From JAGNXB01 sp942490895 (GTDB lineage: Bacteria; Bacteroidota; Bacteroidia; Chitinophagales; Saprospiraceae): 64,000 bases of DNA. Shown in pieces: positions 35,780 to 45,193 of this stretch (the stretch's first letter is position 1; each line of letters opens with the position of its first letter). The position numbers were made by a program, and so were the translations under genes. The stretch covers positions 40,157-104,156 of the forward strand of contig CALNZC010000021.1 of assembly GCA_942490895.1 (NCBI GenBank), read 5' to 3'. The notes under the pieces are model-generated. The model was not told the origin of the DNA and made no database searches. It worked only from the letters and a program-made list of their open reading frames with translations.

Positions 35780-36220
35780 TTAGTATCCTTCTCGCTCCAA
35801 TCGTTGGAGCAGTTCTTCACCAATCTTTGTACCCCATTCCTGACCGGCCAACATAGATTCTTGAGTCAATTAGGGCAGGACACTGATCATCTTGGTTCCG
35901 ATGGGTGATTGATAAAAAGCAATGAGTTCTCGAATCTCTCCCTGTGTAAAATGCTTCTCATAAATCGGAATGACCAGATTGGTCAGATCTTCAGCGCGGA
36001 TACTCTGGATAAATTCATCCCAAAATACAGCTGGAACATCCGGATAGATCTGATGATAAGATGACATCATTTGACGGGCGACCTGAATACCCAGATCCGC
36101 TGCACCTGTCAACTCCAGAAACTCTTTGATATCCTCTCGGATGGTGGTTTCCTGGCTGTAACTGATCTGAAAAGACGCCAATGCAATGAAGCAGAACAAG
36201 ATTCTTTTACCCATCATCAT
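35780..36220 (-). pseudogene. DUF2059 gene interrupted by an in-frame TAA
   Basis: The reading frame codes for a signal peptide (MMMGKRILFCFIALASFQIS) and a DUF2059 domain up to GTKMISVLP. It then meets TAA at 35872-35870. The same frame continues past the stop with LTQESMLAGQEWGTKIGEEL and a few more residues, ending at the TAA at 35782-35780. That is exactly the C-terminal helix expected for the family. One base change (TAA from CAA or TTA) would restore a protein of 146 residues. It could be a recent null mutation or a sequencing error. Confidence 0.8.
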
Positions 36221-36580
36221 CTTTGTTGATCATCTAGAAGTTGCACCCAGTTTCATCGTGTACGAAGAGCCAGTTGCTCATGTCATCAAATATACAATTG
36301 CCCGCTCAATCATGCTTGCACCATGGTTCAGCGTCACTCATGCTTATCCAGATCGTCCCATTGGCATTCACCCTCAGGATGGTGAGGACGGAGATTGCCC
36401 CTTACCTCCAATTTATCTTTACCTGAATGCAACCATCTTTACACTTTATCCGTTCAACTTTCCATCCAGCCACGTTACATGAAGTAACACAAGGTTGAAT
36501 GGCCCAGATACAGGAGAGAGGAATTTCGGGTTGCCTATGGCATCCATTGGAGGGTTCTCCTATATTTGTGCCCCCAACAG
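36221..36580. other. Spacer between the DUF2059 gene and tRNA-Cys
   Basis: No convincing gene. On the minus strand two tiny frames (ending near 36305, and 36283-36236 reading MSNWLFVHDETGCNF) might be scars of an older gene. A TATATTTG element at 36294-36287 could drive the DUF2059 gene. Confidence 0.4.
36287..36294 (-). promoter_or_regulatory. Possible -7 element upstream of the DUF2059 gene
   Basis: TATATTTG on the minus strand fits TAnnTTTG and lies 66 bp before the ATG at 36220. Confidence 0.35.
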
Positions 36581-36651
36581 GGTCACGTGGCCGAGCGGCT
36601 AGGCAGAGGTCTGCAAAACCTCGTACAGCGGTTCGAATCCGCTCGTGACCT
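36581..36651 (+). tRNA. tRNA-Cys (anticodon GCA)
   Basis: The full cloverleaf is visible: acceptor GGTCACG/CGTGACC, D arm GCC..GGC, anticodon stem GAGGT/ACCTC with loop CTGCAAA (anticodon GCA), and T arm AGCGG-TTCGAAT-CCGCT. The discriminator base is T (U73), as expected for tRNA-Cys. CCA is not encoded. Length 71 nt. Confidence 0.95.
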
Positions 36652-36656
36652 CTCAA

Positions 36657-36690
36657 AAAGGACCGCCCTTCGGGTGGTCCTTTTGTTTTT
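36657..36690 (+). terminator. Terminator after tRNA-Cys
   Basis: AAAGGACCGCCC-TTC-GGGTGGTCCTTTT forms a stable stem (one G-T pair) ending in a T-rich tract a few bases after the tRNA. Confidence 0.85.
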
Positions 36691-36758
36691 TATCCTGGCC
36701 CCATCCAGTATCTTTCCGGACCTGAGGATGTTCAATCCTCCAAACCGGAACGTGATCT

Positions 36759-38318
36759 ATGCCCTTTTCCACCATTGATCTGATTGTCTTTTCCGCCTGG
36801 ATCCTGTTTATGATGGGCTTTGGCCTGTGGATCTCCCGGGGAAAGCAAACCACCACTCAGGACTACTTCCTGGCTTCCAAATCCCTGCCCTGGTGGGCTG
36901 TTGGCGGGTCACTCATCGCTTCCAATATTTCAGCCGAGCAGTTTATCGGCATGTCCGGATCTGGATATGTAGTGGGGTTGGCCATCGCTTCCTACGAACT
37001 CATGGCGGCAGCCACCCTCCTCCTGGTGGCCAAATACTTCCTTCCCATCTTCCTCAGCAAGGGCATTACCACCATGCCACAGTTTCTGGAAATGCGGTAT
37101 GACAAGACCGTCCGCACCGGGTTAGCCATCTTTTGGGTGCTGCTTTTTGTGTTTGTCAATATCACCTCTGTCCTCTATCTCGGCGGATTGGCCCTGCAAA
37201 CCATCATGGGTGTCCCCCTGATCCTCGGTGTGATCGGATTGGCCATCTTTGCCTCCACTTTTTCCATAGCCGGTGGTCTCAAAGCCGTCGTCTGGACAGA
37301 TGTCATCCAGGTAGTCGTCCTTCTTCTAGGTGGATTGCTGGCCAGCGTCATGGTAATGCAGGAATTGGGTGGCAGCTTCTGGGGTGGCTTGGCCACCTTA
37401 TATGAGCGGGCTCCAGAAAAGTTTGACTTGATCCTGGACAAGGCGCATGCAGAGTATATCAATCTGCCCGGGATCAGTGTCCTGATCGGCGGCATGTGGA
37501 TCGCCAACCTCTATTACTGGGGGAACAACCAATACATCATCCAGCGCGCCCTGGCCGCAAAAAGCCTCCGGGAGGCCCAACTGGGGACCGCCTTTGCCGC
37601 CTTGATCAAACTGATCCTCCCGCTCATCGTCGTGATCCCCGGGATCGCCGCATTTGTTCTCCAGGCAGACATCCAAAAACCGGATGAGGCTTACCCCTGG
37701 GTATTGAGCAATTATGTCACCACCGGTTTCAAAGGCCTCGCCGTAGCCGCGCTGATCGCCGCGATCGGTTCATCCCTCAGCTCCATGGTCAACAGTGCAT
37801 CCACCATTTTTACGCTGGATATTTACAAACCCTTATTGCGTCAAGCGACAACTGAAATCACGGAAACCCATCTGGTTCGGGTGGGGAAGATCTCTGCCGC
37901 CGTGGCGCTGGTGATCGGCATCATTGTCGCTCCGCTCCTGGGCAATCTCGATCAGGCCTTTCAATACATTCAAGAATACACCGGCTTTATCAGTCCCGGT
38001 GTCGTCGCTGTTTTTCTGCTGGGGATGTTCTGGAAGCGGACCACAGCTCAAGCAGCCCGATGGGCAGTCGGCCTGGCCATCCCCCTTTCTGCAGGATTCA
38101 AGTTTTTCTACCCTGCTTTACCCTTCCTCGATCGTATGGGTCTATGCTTTCTTTTCCTCTCAGCGATGATGGTGATGATCTCCTTATGGGGAAAAGCCGA
38201 TGAAACGGATAAGTCGTTCCAACATGATGCCCATACCTTCGATACGGATTCACGATTCAACCTGATCGCTCTGGCCACCTTGGGACTCCTGGCCGTTATT
38301 TATTCCATATTCTGGTAA
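36759..38318 (+). CDS. SGLT-like sodium/sugar symporter
   Basis: The 519-residue protein has about 14 hydrophobic helices and close agreement with bacterial SGLT-type transporters. Landmarks are TTQDYFLASKSLPWWAVGGS, SLIASNISAEQFIGMSGSGY, STFSIAGGLKAVVWTDVIQV, WGNNQYIIQRALAAKSLREA and GLAVAALIAAIGSSLSSMVN. It should bring a sugar or related polyol into the cytoplasm with sodium. It is more similar to vSGLT than to the symporter at 31469. No sugar-metabolism gene adjoins it, so the substrate is open. Confidence 0.92.
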   Translation: MPFSTIDLIVFSAWILFMMGFGLWISRGKQTTTQDYFLASKSLPWWAVGGSLIASNISAEQFIGMSGSGYVVGLAIASYELMAAATLLLVAKYFLPIFLSKGITTMPQFLEMRYDKTVRTGLAIFWVLLFVFVNITSVLYLGGLALQTIMGVPLILGVIGLAIFASTFSIAGGLKAVVWTDVIQVVVLLLGGLLASVMVMQELGGSFWGGLATLYERAPEKFDLILDKAHAEYINLPGISVLIGGMWIANLYYWGNNQYIIQRALAAKSLREAQLGTAFAALIKLILPLIVVIPGIAAFVLQADIQKPDEAYPWVLSNYVTTGFKGLAVAALIAAIGSSLSSMVNSASTIFTLDIYKPLLRQATTEITETHLVRVGKISAAVALVIGIIVAPLLGNLDQAFQYIQEYTGFISPGVVAVFLLGMFWKRTTAQAARWAVGLAIPLSAGFKFFYPALPFLDRMGLCFLFLSAMMVMISLWGKADETDKSFQHDAHTFDTDSRFNLIALATLGLLAVIYSIFW

Positions 38319-38330
38319 TCCCCGGTGAGC

Positions 38331-39866
38331 ATGGCCAATCCATCACAAGGCATTCCACCCGGCTGGCAAGAGCTCATCTCCTGGCTCGAGGAAGCCACCT
38401 TATGGGGGACTATTGCCAAGCCTATGCCCCAATCCGTAAAGGATATTGCCCGGCAGCTGGACGTCACCCTGTCGGATGATCCCACGCTGGCCTTTCTGGA
38501 ATTGATGGCCCTGACCTACCCGCTGGAATTGGGCGCACGAGAGATCCCACTTTCCGGGCATCAGGAATTGATTGGCAGGCCAGCCCCCGTGCGACAATGG
38601 TCAGTCCAACAGGTCAATGTGCTTAACCGCATCCTGACCTATCCAAAGTCTCCTGGATTGAAAGAGGCCTCATGGCTTCTCCAACGAAACGAATGGCCCT
38701 GGCCCGAAGCAACGATTCCCGCCTTACTGGATCTGGTAGATCAGCATCCTGATCTATGGGCGGTGATCGGCGAGGCCTGGCCACCTTTAGCTCAATGGCT
38801 GGCGCATCAGCTGGGAAGCAAGTCCTCTTCTTTTCCGATCGGTCCACCCGACCCGCGAACAGTGGCATTGCGTGATTGGCCGGTCTACCTTTACCGTTGG
38901 TTCCAACATCAACCAGAATCTGCACTGGAATGGATGCTTGCACATCATCAGGAGGTCCCTGAGGAAACTTGGGAGCCCTGGCTGGAATGTTATGGGTCGG
39001 CCATTCCCGAGGGCATCCTCCCTCTGCTAATCGTTCAAACACCCTTCGTCGTGTCAGCGCATTTGACGCCCTGGCTGCGTGCGCGCGTACTTTCCGGAGA
39101 CACCGTACTCATCCAGGAGGTCATGGATCGAGTGCGGCCAAAAATCAACCTTCATGAGGATACGTTTGAACTGGTCCTTCCTCCAGGCGGACCGGAATGG
39201 TGGTGGACAGGAATGCCCGGTCAAACGGATGGCTTTCGGCGAAAGTCAGCCTTCATCCAATTAGTCTCCTGCCTCCCACCCGACACATGGACCGCCTGGT
39301 TTGAACGCTCACCAGACGACTTGATGGCCCGGTTCTTTTCCAGTCCGGATGCAGCCACTCTGGTACCCGCAGTTTATCTCCAACTGAAATCCTTCCCTGC
39401 CCCTCAATGGTGTCTGTCCTTTCTGAACCAGCGCCTGCAATTTCCGGAAATGCAATTACCCGGCCTCGAAAGTAACCTCACTCGACACATCCCTTCTCCG
39501 GATCTGGCAACCCTCGTCGAAGCGCATATTCGAACAGCCCGCTATCAACTTATCCCGGGAAGTCCAGCATGGAACCTGTTGCTCAGTCCGCATTTATATT
39601 GGACAGAGTCTCTCCTGGAGGCCGTGATCCAAGCTTTTCAACAGCGCCCAGCTCTTGCTTACGAAGCAGCGATAGATGAATCATTCTTTACTGCCCTGGC
39701 CTGGAGAGGGTCTTTGGGTGGCTTGATCCGTCGTGCCCAACGGGATGGAATGCGCCAGGTTTTTCCTGCTCCATTTTCACGCCTTGCCCCGCATATTCTG
39801 GAGGTGATGGAGTGTCGTAAGGCCCTGCATGTGGCATTGACTCATCGGGAATCACACATTGGCTAA
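38331..39866 (+). CDS. DUF5691-like protein of unknown function
   Basis: ATG 38331 is preferred to a GTG six bases upstream. The 511-residue product is soluble, tryptophan- and proline-rich, and largely helical. Segments such as ASWLLQRNEWPWPEATIPAL and LLDLVDQHPDLWAVIGEAWP, followed by LAQWLAHQLG, resemble DUF5691 proteins, which usually sit beside SWIM-zinc-finger and MoxR/VWA genes. Those partners are absent here. It starts 12 bp after the symporter and may share its transcript. I am moderately sure of the family and know no function. Confidence 0.65.
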   Translation: MANPSQGIPPGWQELISWLEEATLWGTIAKPMPQSVKDIARQLDVTLSDDPTLAFLELMALTYPLELGAREIPLSGHQELIGRPAPVRQWSVQQVNVLNRILTYPKSPGLKEASWLLQRNEWPWPEATIPALLDLVDQHPDLWAVIGEAWPPLAQWLAHQLGSKSSSFPIGPPDPRTVALRDWPVYLYRWFQHQPESALEWMLAHHQEVPEETWEPWLECYGSAIPEGILPLLIVQTPFVVSAHLTPWLRARVLSGDTVLIQEVMDRVRPKINLHEDTFELVLPPGGPEWWWTGMPGQTDGFRRKSAFIQLVSCLPPDTWTAWFERSPDDLMARFFSSPDAATLVPAVYLQLKSFPAPQWCLSFLNQRLQFPEMQLPGLESNLTRHIPSPDLATLVEAHIRTARYQLIPGSPAWNLLLSPHLYWTESLLEAVIQAFQQRPALAYEAAIDESFFTALAWRGSLGGLIRRAQRDGMRQVFPAPFSRLAPHILEVMECRKALHVALTHRESHIG

Positions 39867-39890
39867 AGGCGCAGATTTGGCTTACCTTTG
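39859..39890 (+). promoter_or_regulatory. Promoter of the polysaccharide gene block
   Basis: TTGG (39859-39862), 20 bp, then TACCTTTG (39883-39890) fits the Bacteroidota -33/-7 layout. The GT2 ATG follows 25 bp later. The -33 element lies inside the end of the previous gene. Confidence 0.5.
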
Positions 39891-39914
39891 TCCCCTGATT
39901 GACCCGAATAGTCT

Positions 39915-40633
39915 ATGTCTCAACTCTTATCCATCATCATCCCGGCCTATAATGAAGGTCGGACGATCCACTTCATCCTGGACAAGGTTCGAGATGCAGA
40001 ACTGCCTCAAGGGTTGAACAAAGAGATCATCATTACCAATGATTGTTCAACTGATGATACGGAGGAGGCCATCGAACGGTATATAGCGGCCAACCCCGGA
40101 ATGAATATCATCTATCAGAAACACGAGACCAATAAAGGAAAGGGAGCAGCTTTACATACAGGGATCACCCGTGCAACCGGAGATTTTCTGTTGATCCAGG
40201 ATGCCGATCTGGAATATGACCCCGAGAATATTCCATCCTTCTTCGCCCTCTGCTCGAGGGTGTGGCCGATGTAGTGTATGGCTCCCGGTTTATGGGCGGC
40301 CGACCGCATCGCATCCTGTTCTTCTGGCACTCTATTGGCAACAAGTTCCTCACCTCGTTGTCCAATATTTTCACCAACCTCAACCTCACGGATATGGAAA
40401 CCTGCTACAAGGTGTTCCGCCGGGAGATCATTCAATCCCTTCCTCTTCGTGAAAAACGATTCGGATTTGAACCGGAGGTGACCGCTCGCATTGCCCGCTA
40501 CCCGGGCATCCGGATCTATGAGGTAGGCATCTCTTATTATGGCCGTTCTTATGCCGACGGGAAAAAGATCGGGTGGAAGGATGGTGTGCGGGCCATTTAC
40601 TGCATCTTGAAATACAATCTCTTCGCCCGATGA
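39915..40633 (+). pseudogene. GT2 glycosyltransferase (DPM1/undecaprenyl-phosphate type) with a frameshift
   Basis: The first part (39915 to about 40245) encodes a GT2 N terminus: SIIIPAYNEGRTIHFILDKV, TNDCSTDDTE, and the DXD-like QDADLEYDPENIP. The frame then breaks and continues two frames over as PLLEGVADVVYGSRFMGGRP, DMETCYKVFRREII, RFGFEPEVTARIARY and YYGRSYADGKKIGWKDG. Adding one C to the CCC at 40246-40248 restores one protein of about 239 residues. The enzyme would move a sugar from a nucleotide donor to a lipid phosphate or glycan at the membrane. It overlaps the flippase start (ATGA). Either a true loss of function or an assembly indel. Confidence 0.85.
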
Positions 40634-42078
40634 GGCGGGAGTTCCTGCTGAATATCTTCTTCCTTGTCGGGATCAATCTGCTGATCAAGCCCCTTTACAT
40701 CTTCGGGATTGACCTGAAGGTGCAAAACACGCTGGGCACAGAGACCTACGGATTATTCGCTGCTCTTTTCAGCCTTTCTTACATCCTGCAGATCATCAAC
40801 GACGCGGGTCTCCAACAGTTTAACAGCCAGACCATCTCCCAGGATCGCAGCCTACTGCACGACCAGTATCCCCGATTACTGGGCCTCAAATTCTGGTTGG
40901 CACTAATCTATTTGATCGCCTGTGGATTATTTGCCACTTCTATCGGCTACGGTCTGGATGTCCTGCCGTTGCTTCTGCATATTGCTTTCAATCAAGTCCT
41001 GTTATCCTGGATTCTCTTTCTGCGGTCCAATATTTCCGGCGTGGGTTATTATCGGAAGGACAGCTTTGTATCCGTCCTTGACAAATTTCTGATGCTGGTC
41101 ATTTGCGGGGTATTACTGTATCACCCTGTATTGGTCAAGCAGTTTACTTTATCCTGGTTCATCTGGGCACAAACAGCCTCATTTGTCGTCACCATCGTGG
41201 TTGGACGGGCCTTTTTACGGGGGCATGCATTACGATTCTCCCGATCCTTCAGCTGGTCTGCTTTACGACCTCTGATGATCCGTAGTCTGCCTTTCGCGTT
41301 AGCCGTACTCTTGATGAGTGCTTATACACGTATGGACACCTTATTGCTCGAACGATTATTACCGGATGGAGAACATCAGGCCGGTATTTATTACATGGCC
41401 TATCGACTGTTGGATGCCGCCAATAATGTGGCATTACTCTTTGCAGGACTCTTACTTCCCATGCTGGCACAACAGCTCTCCCGAAAAGAGAATATCCAAC
41501 CATTGATCGTCCTGGGAACAAAACTCCTTGTGGCTGGGAGTGTGGTGACTGCTGTGGCCGTCAGCCGATATGCACAGCCTATCATCCACAGCTTGTATGA
41601 TCATGCCCCCGAAGAAGCTGTTTCTGCTTTGCGCCTGTTGATCTGGTCGTTTGTACCGGTCAGCATGATGTATGTCTTTGGCACCTTGCTGACAGCGGGT
41701 GCCCGTTTGGGCTTGATGAATAAGGTGCTCGGAACCACGGTCATACTCAACCTCGTACTCCTTTGGGTCTGGATCCCACAAACCGGAGCAGTAGGGGCGG
41801 CCACAGCAACCCTCATCACCCAATCATTTGTCGCACTGAGTATGTTGGTCATTTCCTTCGTCGTGATGCCCATCCAGGTGAACCTCAAAGAGCTGGCACC
41901 CATCCTCCTGTATGTAGTTTTGATGATTGTTTTGCTCTATATTCCATATTCCGGTCCTGCTTCCTGGATCGTTCAATTTGTCGTTATACTGTTGTCAGGG
42001 TTCGGAATAGCTGCTGTTTTAGGCTTACTTCCAGCAGGGAATTTCCTCCACCTTCTGCGTTCCCGGGCCCGGGCGTGA
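40630..42078 (+). CDS. Oligosaccharide flippase family protein (Wzx-like)
   Basis: ATG 40630 overlaps the GT2 stop (ATGA) and gives MRREFLLNIFFLVGINLLIK, so it is preferred over the longer frame. The 482-residue protein has 12-14 membrane helices with the usual polysaccharide-export pattern (GLFAALFSLSYILQIINDAG, FALAVLLMSAYTRMDTLLLE, AGIYYMAYRLLDAANNVALL). Such proteins move lipid-linked sugar chains from the inner to the outer leaflet. The next genes (Wzz-like, ligase/polymerase) support a surface polysaccharide pathway. Confidence 0.9.
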   Translation: MRREFLLNIFFLVGINLLIKPLYIFGIDLKVQNTLGTETYGLFAALFSLSYILQIINDAGLQQFNSQTISQDRSLLHDQYPRLLGLKFWLALIYLIACGLFATSIGYGLDVLPLLLHIAFNQVLLSWILFLRSNISGVGYYRKDSFVSVLDKFLMLVICGVLLYHPVLVKQFTLSWFIWAQTASFVVTIVVGRAFLRGHALRFSRSFSWSALRPLMIRSLPFALAVLLMSAYTRMDTLLLERLLPDGEHQAGIYYMAYRLLDAANNVALLFAGLLLPMLAQQLSRKENIQPLIVLGTKLLVAGSVVTAVAVSRYAQPIIHSLYDHAPEEAVSALRLLIWSFVPVSMMYVFGTLLTAGARLGLMNKVLGTTVILNLVLLWVWIPQTGAVGAATATLITQSFVALSMLVISFVVMPIQVNLKELAPILLYVVLMIVLLYIPYSGPASWIVQFVVILLSGFGIAAVLGLLPAGNFLHLLRSRARA

Positions 42079-42088
42079 GGAGTTTTCC

Positions 42089-42096
42089 TAATTTTG
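42089..42096 (+). promoter_or_regulatory. -7 element upstream of the Wzz-like gene
   Basis: TAATTTTG fits TAnnTTTG and stands 17 bp before the ATG at 42114. This suggests an internal promoter in the polysaccharide block. No clear -33 partner. Confidence 0.4.
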
Positions 42097-42113
42097 CGCC
42101 ATAATCCAGCCGG

Positions 42114-43241
42114 ATGAATACAAATGAGAGCTTACTTGGAGTGTTTCGAATCCTCTACCAATGGCGGAAACGCCTGCTGTATACTACATTGGGAGTGGGT
42201 ATTGCCACCGCATTGGTCTCCCTCTTGCTCGCCAACTACTATCAGGCGACCACAACTTTTTATGCAGCGAATTCCGACCTGACCAAACCTGACCGGGTAT
42301 TTGGCCCTCCAGGCTCCTATGTGGAGTATTTTGGATCAGGTGCAGATATTGATCGATTGATGACCATCGCCGGAAGCGTAGATCTTCTGGATCGGATGAT
42401 CGATACCTTCGATTTATTCACACTGTATAACATCGACCCGGATGAGGCGAAGTCCCTTGAACGGGCCCGACTCAAGTTGTCAGGACGGATGGAAGTCAAT
42501 CAGACCAAGTACGACGGCATCACGATCCGTGTCGAGGATAAGGATCCCGAACAAGCGGCTGACATGGCCAATATGGCTCGAAATATTGTCGATCAAATCG
42601 CCAGAGAACATATTCGAAACAGCCAGAAATTGCTTCTTGCGACCTATCAGATCAGTATCAATGAGAAACAATCGTATCTGATTGCCCTGGCTGATTCTCT
42701 GGAAGATGTTCAGCGCAATTTTGGTGTCTATGACTATCGCTTGCAGTACCAGATCATCGGTGATCAGATTTCCAGAAAGTCCATTCAACTGGTCGGTGAT
42801 GAAGCCCGTCTGGCCACCTATCGTCGGATCGGGTATAACAATCGGGATACCATCGCCAACATATCCGCCAGGGTGGCTGCTTTACAGTCTGAACTGGCTG
42901 ATCTCAATGGCACGTCCACCGGTAGTCAATTCAATATTCGTGACTTTGCTCACGGAGCTACTCTCTTCAGTAAGGTGCAGCAGCAATTCGAAAATACCAA
43001 GAACCAGCTGAGCTACGATATTGAAAAGGCCAATCATCTCACCGCTGCCATGAACGGAGATACTCCTGCAATTATCCCCTTTGAACAGGCACTTCCTCCG
43101 CAACTGAAATCCCGACCCAAACGTGCCTTCATGGTCCTCTCGGCCATGGCACTCGCCTTCGTTTTCGGGATACTCTTCTTGCTTGTCCGGCGTCAATATC
43201 AGATGATCGACTGGAAGCAACTCGCTGCGGATGGACGGTAA
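42114..43241 (+). CDS. Wzz-like polysaccharide chain-length regulator
   Basis: The 375-residue product has the Wzz/PCP layout: a short N-terminal cytoplasmic part, a helix (LLYTTLGVGIATALVSLLLA, residues 20-39), a long periplasmic helical region (about 45-340), and a second helix before the end (MVLSAMALAFVFGILFLLV). The periplasmic part has coiled-coil character (ARVAALQSELADLNGTSTG, SKVQQQFENTKNQLSYDIEK). The proline-rich PPQLKSRPKR just before helix two is typical. It should set the length of the polymer made with the adjoining flippase and polymerase. There is no cytoplasmic tyrosine kinase domain. Confidence 0.88.
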   Translation: MNTNESLLGVFRILYQWRKRLLYTTLGVGIATALVSLLLANYYQATTTFYAANSDLTKPDRVFGPPGSYVEYFGSGADIDRLMTIAGSVDLLDRMIDTFDLFTLYNIDPDEAKSLERARLKLSGRMEVNQTKYDGITIRVEDKDPEQAADMANMARNIVDQIAREHIRNSQKLLLATYQISINEKQSYLIALADSLEDVQRNFGVYDYRLQYQIIGDQISRKSIQLVGDEARLATYRRIGYNNRDTIANISARVAALQSELADLNGTSTGSQFNIRDFAHGATLFSKVQQQFENTKNQLSYDIEKANHLTAAMNGDTPAIIPFEQALPPQLKSRPKRAFMVLSAMALAFVFGILFLLVRRQYQMIDWKQLAADGR

Positions 43242-44721
43242 AACCGTCATCGGAAATATGTCCTTTTGGTCGGATAAGCGTTTGTGGAACGCCTTCATGG
43301 GGTTGACCATCTTCTGTATTTTGGGAGGTACCTGGTTGGAGGATCCTATGGTGATGCTTCTGCCCGGAATTCTCCTTGCTGCCGCCTGGTTTCTGACCGA
43401 TCTACGTCAGGTGTTTTATGTCCTGCTCTTTTTCATCCCTCTGTCCATCGAAATGAATTTTTCGAGCGGTCTGGGAACCGATCTACCTACAGAGCCGCTG
43501 ATCATCCTGATGACCGGTGCGTTTGTACTGATAGCCCTCTATCAACCGCAAAAGGTCGGATTCAGGCACATTTTCGACCTCCTCCTGCTCATCCACCTCG
43601 CCTGGATTGCTTGCAGCGCCATTTTCGCTGAGGTTCCACTGATCGCGATCAAATTCCTGCTGGCCAAAACCTGGTACATCCTGACTTTCTATGGAATGGG
43701 GCGCCTCTTCCTGACCTCACCTAAAGCCTGGCGAGTGGCCATATGGTGTCTGCTGATCCCTTTGGCCATCACCCACATCATCATACTGTTTCGCTTCAGT
43801 AGCTATGGATTTTCATTCAAGGATGTCAATTCAGTGGTGGGGCCTTTCAACCGAAACCACGTCACCTTTGCCGCCCTGGCCGTTGTCTTCCTGCCGTTTG
43901 GCTGGAATCTCTTTCGCTCCTACCGAAACACCCGGATCCTGCAATGGGTGATCCTGGCCATGCTCCTCATCATTCTGGTGGGTGTACAGGTCTCCTACAC
44001 CCGAGCCGCCTACATCGCACTTTTGGGCGGGATCGGTTCCGTGTTTTTGATCCGCTACCGCCTGATGGTACCCACCCTGACCATCGCCGTCATCGCTGTG
44101 GTGCTCTTCGGTTACAGCCTGGTGCAGAAAAATCGCTTTCTGGAATTTGCACCGGACTACAACAAGACCGTTTCTCATTTTGAATTTGAAGACCTCCTCA
44201 CCGCCACGATCAAACTGCAGGATATCTCCACTATGGAACGGGTCTTCCGATGGGTGGCCGGAAGCTATATGATCGGTGAACGCCCTTGGACTGGCTTTGG
44301 TCCCAATAATTTCTATACGAATTATGAAGTGCGGACGGTGCGGAGTTTCCGAACCTACGTGAGTGATAACCCTGAAAAATCAGGTATTCACAACTACTAC
44401 CTGATGACCGCTGTCGAACAGGGGATTCCCGGACTGATCATCTATCTGATCCTCATTTTTACGGTTTTGATCATCGGTGAACGGATCTACCACCGCACCT
44501 TTGATGAGCAACGCAAACGAATGGTGCTCACCGTTTTGGCCAGCCTGGTCGTCATTCATATCATGCAAACCATGAATGATCTGTTGGAAACAGATAAAGT
44601 GGGACCCTTCTTTTTTATCTCTATGGCCATCCTGGCCAACATCGACCGGATCAATCAGCAGCAGATTTCAACTGAACCGACACCGACAGATCCTGTTCCG
44701 ACCCGAATCGTCGAGAGCTGA
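43231..44721 (+). CDS. O-antigen ligase/polymerase family membrane protein
   Basis: The 496-residue protein has about 11-12 hydrophobic helices and the Wzy_C/O-antigen ligase region: SVVGPFNRNHVTFAALAVVF, VSYTRAAYIALLGGIGSVF, then a large external loop with PWTGFGPNNFYTNYEVR and SGIHNYYLMTAVEQGIPGL. It is either the Wzy polymerase of the local pathway or a WaaL-type ligase; sequence alone rarely separates them. The start at 43231 overlaps the Wzz-like gene by 11 bp, with ATG 43258 as an alternative. Its last 71 bp overlap the convergent lipoprotein gene. Confidence 0.88.
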   Translation: MDGKTVIGNMSFWSDKRLWNAFMGLTIFCILGGTWLEDPMVMLLPGILLAAAWFLTDLRQVFYVLLFFIPLSIEMNFSSGLGTDLPTEPLIILMTGAFVLIALYQPQKVGFRHIFDLLLLIHLAWIACSAIFAEVPLIAIKFLLAKTWYILTFYGMGRLFLTSPKAWRVAIWCLLIPLAITHIIILFRFSSYGFSFKDVNSVVGPFNRNHVTFAALAVVFLPFGWNLFRSYRNTRILQWVILAMLLIILVGVQVSYTRAAYIALLGGIGSVFLIRYRLMVPTLTIAVIAVVLFGYSLVQKNRFLEFAPDYNKTVSHFEFEDLLTATIKLQDISTMERVFRWVAGSYMIGERPWTGFGPNNFYTNYEVRTVRSFRTYVSDNPEKSGIHNYYLMTAVEQGIPGLIIYLILIFTVLIIGERIYHRTFDEQRKRMVLTVLASLVVIHIMQTMNDLLETDKVGPFFFISMAILANIDRINQQQISTEPTPTDPVPTRIVES

Positions 44722-45193
44722 CCTGATGAAAGTCCAGCCCCCTGGAGGGAATGTACCGGTAGGTTGCCTTTGTCGTCCGTAAAGGGTTGTCGACCTCTGT
44801 TTCGATCAGAAGGCTATCGACGACCTCTCCGGTCTGCCAAACATGCAGTGACCGGACCTGGAGCTTGTCATCCATGGATTGATAGTGCATTTGGAGTTGA
44901 GCTCCATCGAAGAGGGTATCCCGCACATATTGATCACGCCAGGCGGGGCGATTGATATCCCATTGTTGGAGCAAGCTCATTTCTGTAGTCCAGACATAAG
45001 CGACCAGTGTCTGGGTCTCCTCCTGCCCATCGATCAGGACCGTTTTCACAACGTCATGCTGCCCCCCTATCCGACTTAATTCCTCATCGAGGAATCCCTT
45101 CAGATCAAAAAAGGTCTTTGGACCTTCAGGAGACTCCTGCTGACAAGAAACCAACAGCAGGACAAACCAAAAACACCATCCGGAAACCCTCAT
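44651..45193 (-). CDS. Hypothetical lipoprotein
   Basis: The ATG at 45193 overlaps the gpmI stop (ATGA), giving MRVSGWCFWFVLLLVSCQQE with a lipobox (LLVSC). A start four codons upstream is less likely. The 180-residue mature protein is soluble (FFDLKGFLDEELSRIGGQ, LQVRSLHVWQTGEVVDSLLI), with no family I can name. It is translationally coupled to gpmI. Its 3' end lies within the last 71 bp of the O-antigen ligase gene on the other strand. Confidence 0.75.
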   Translation of the reverse strand: MRVSGWCFWFVLLLVSCQQESPEGPKTFFDLKGFLDEELSRIGGQHDVVKTVLIDGQEETQTLVAYVWTTEMSLLQQWDINRPAWRDQYVRDTLFDGAQLQMHYQSMDDKLQVRSLHVWQTGEVVDSLLIETEVDNPLRTTKATYRYIPSRGLDFHQVSSRRFGSEQDLSVSVQLKSAAD

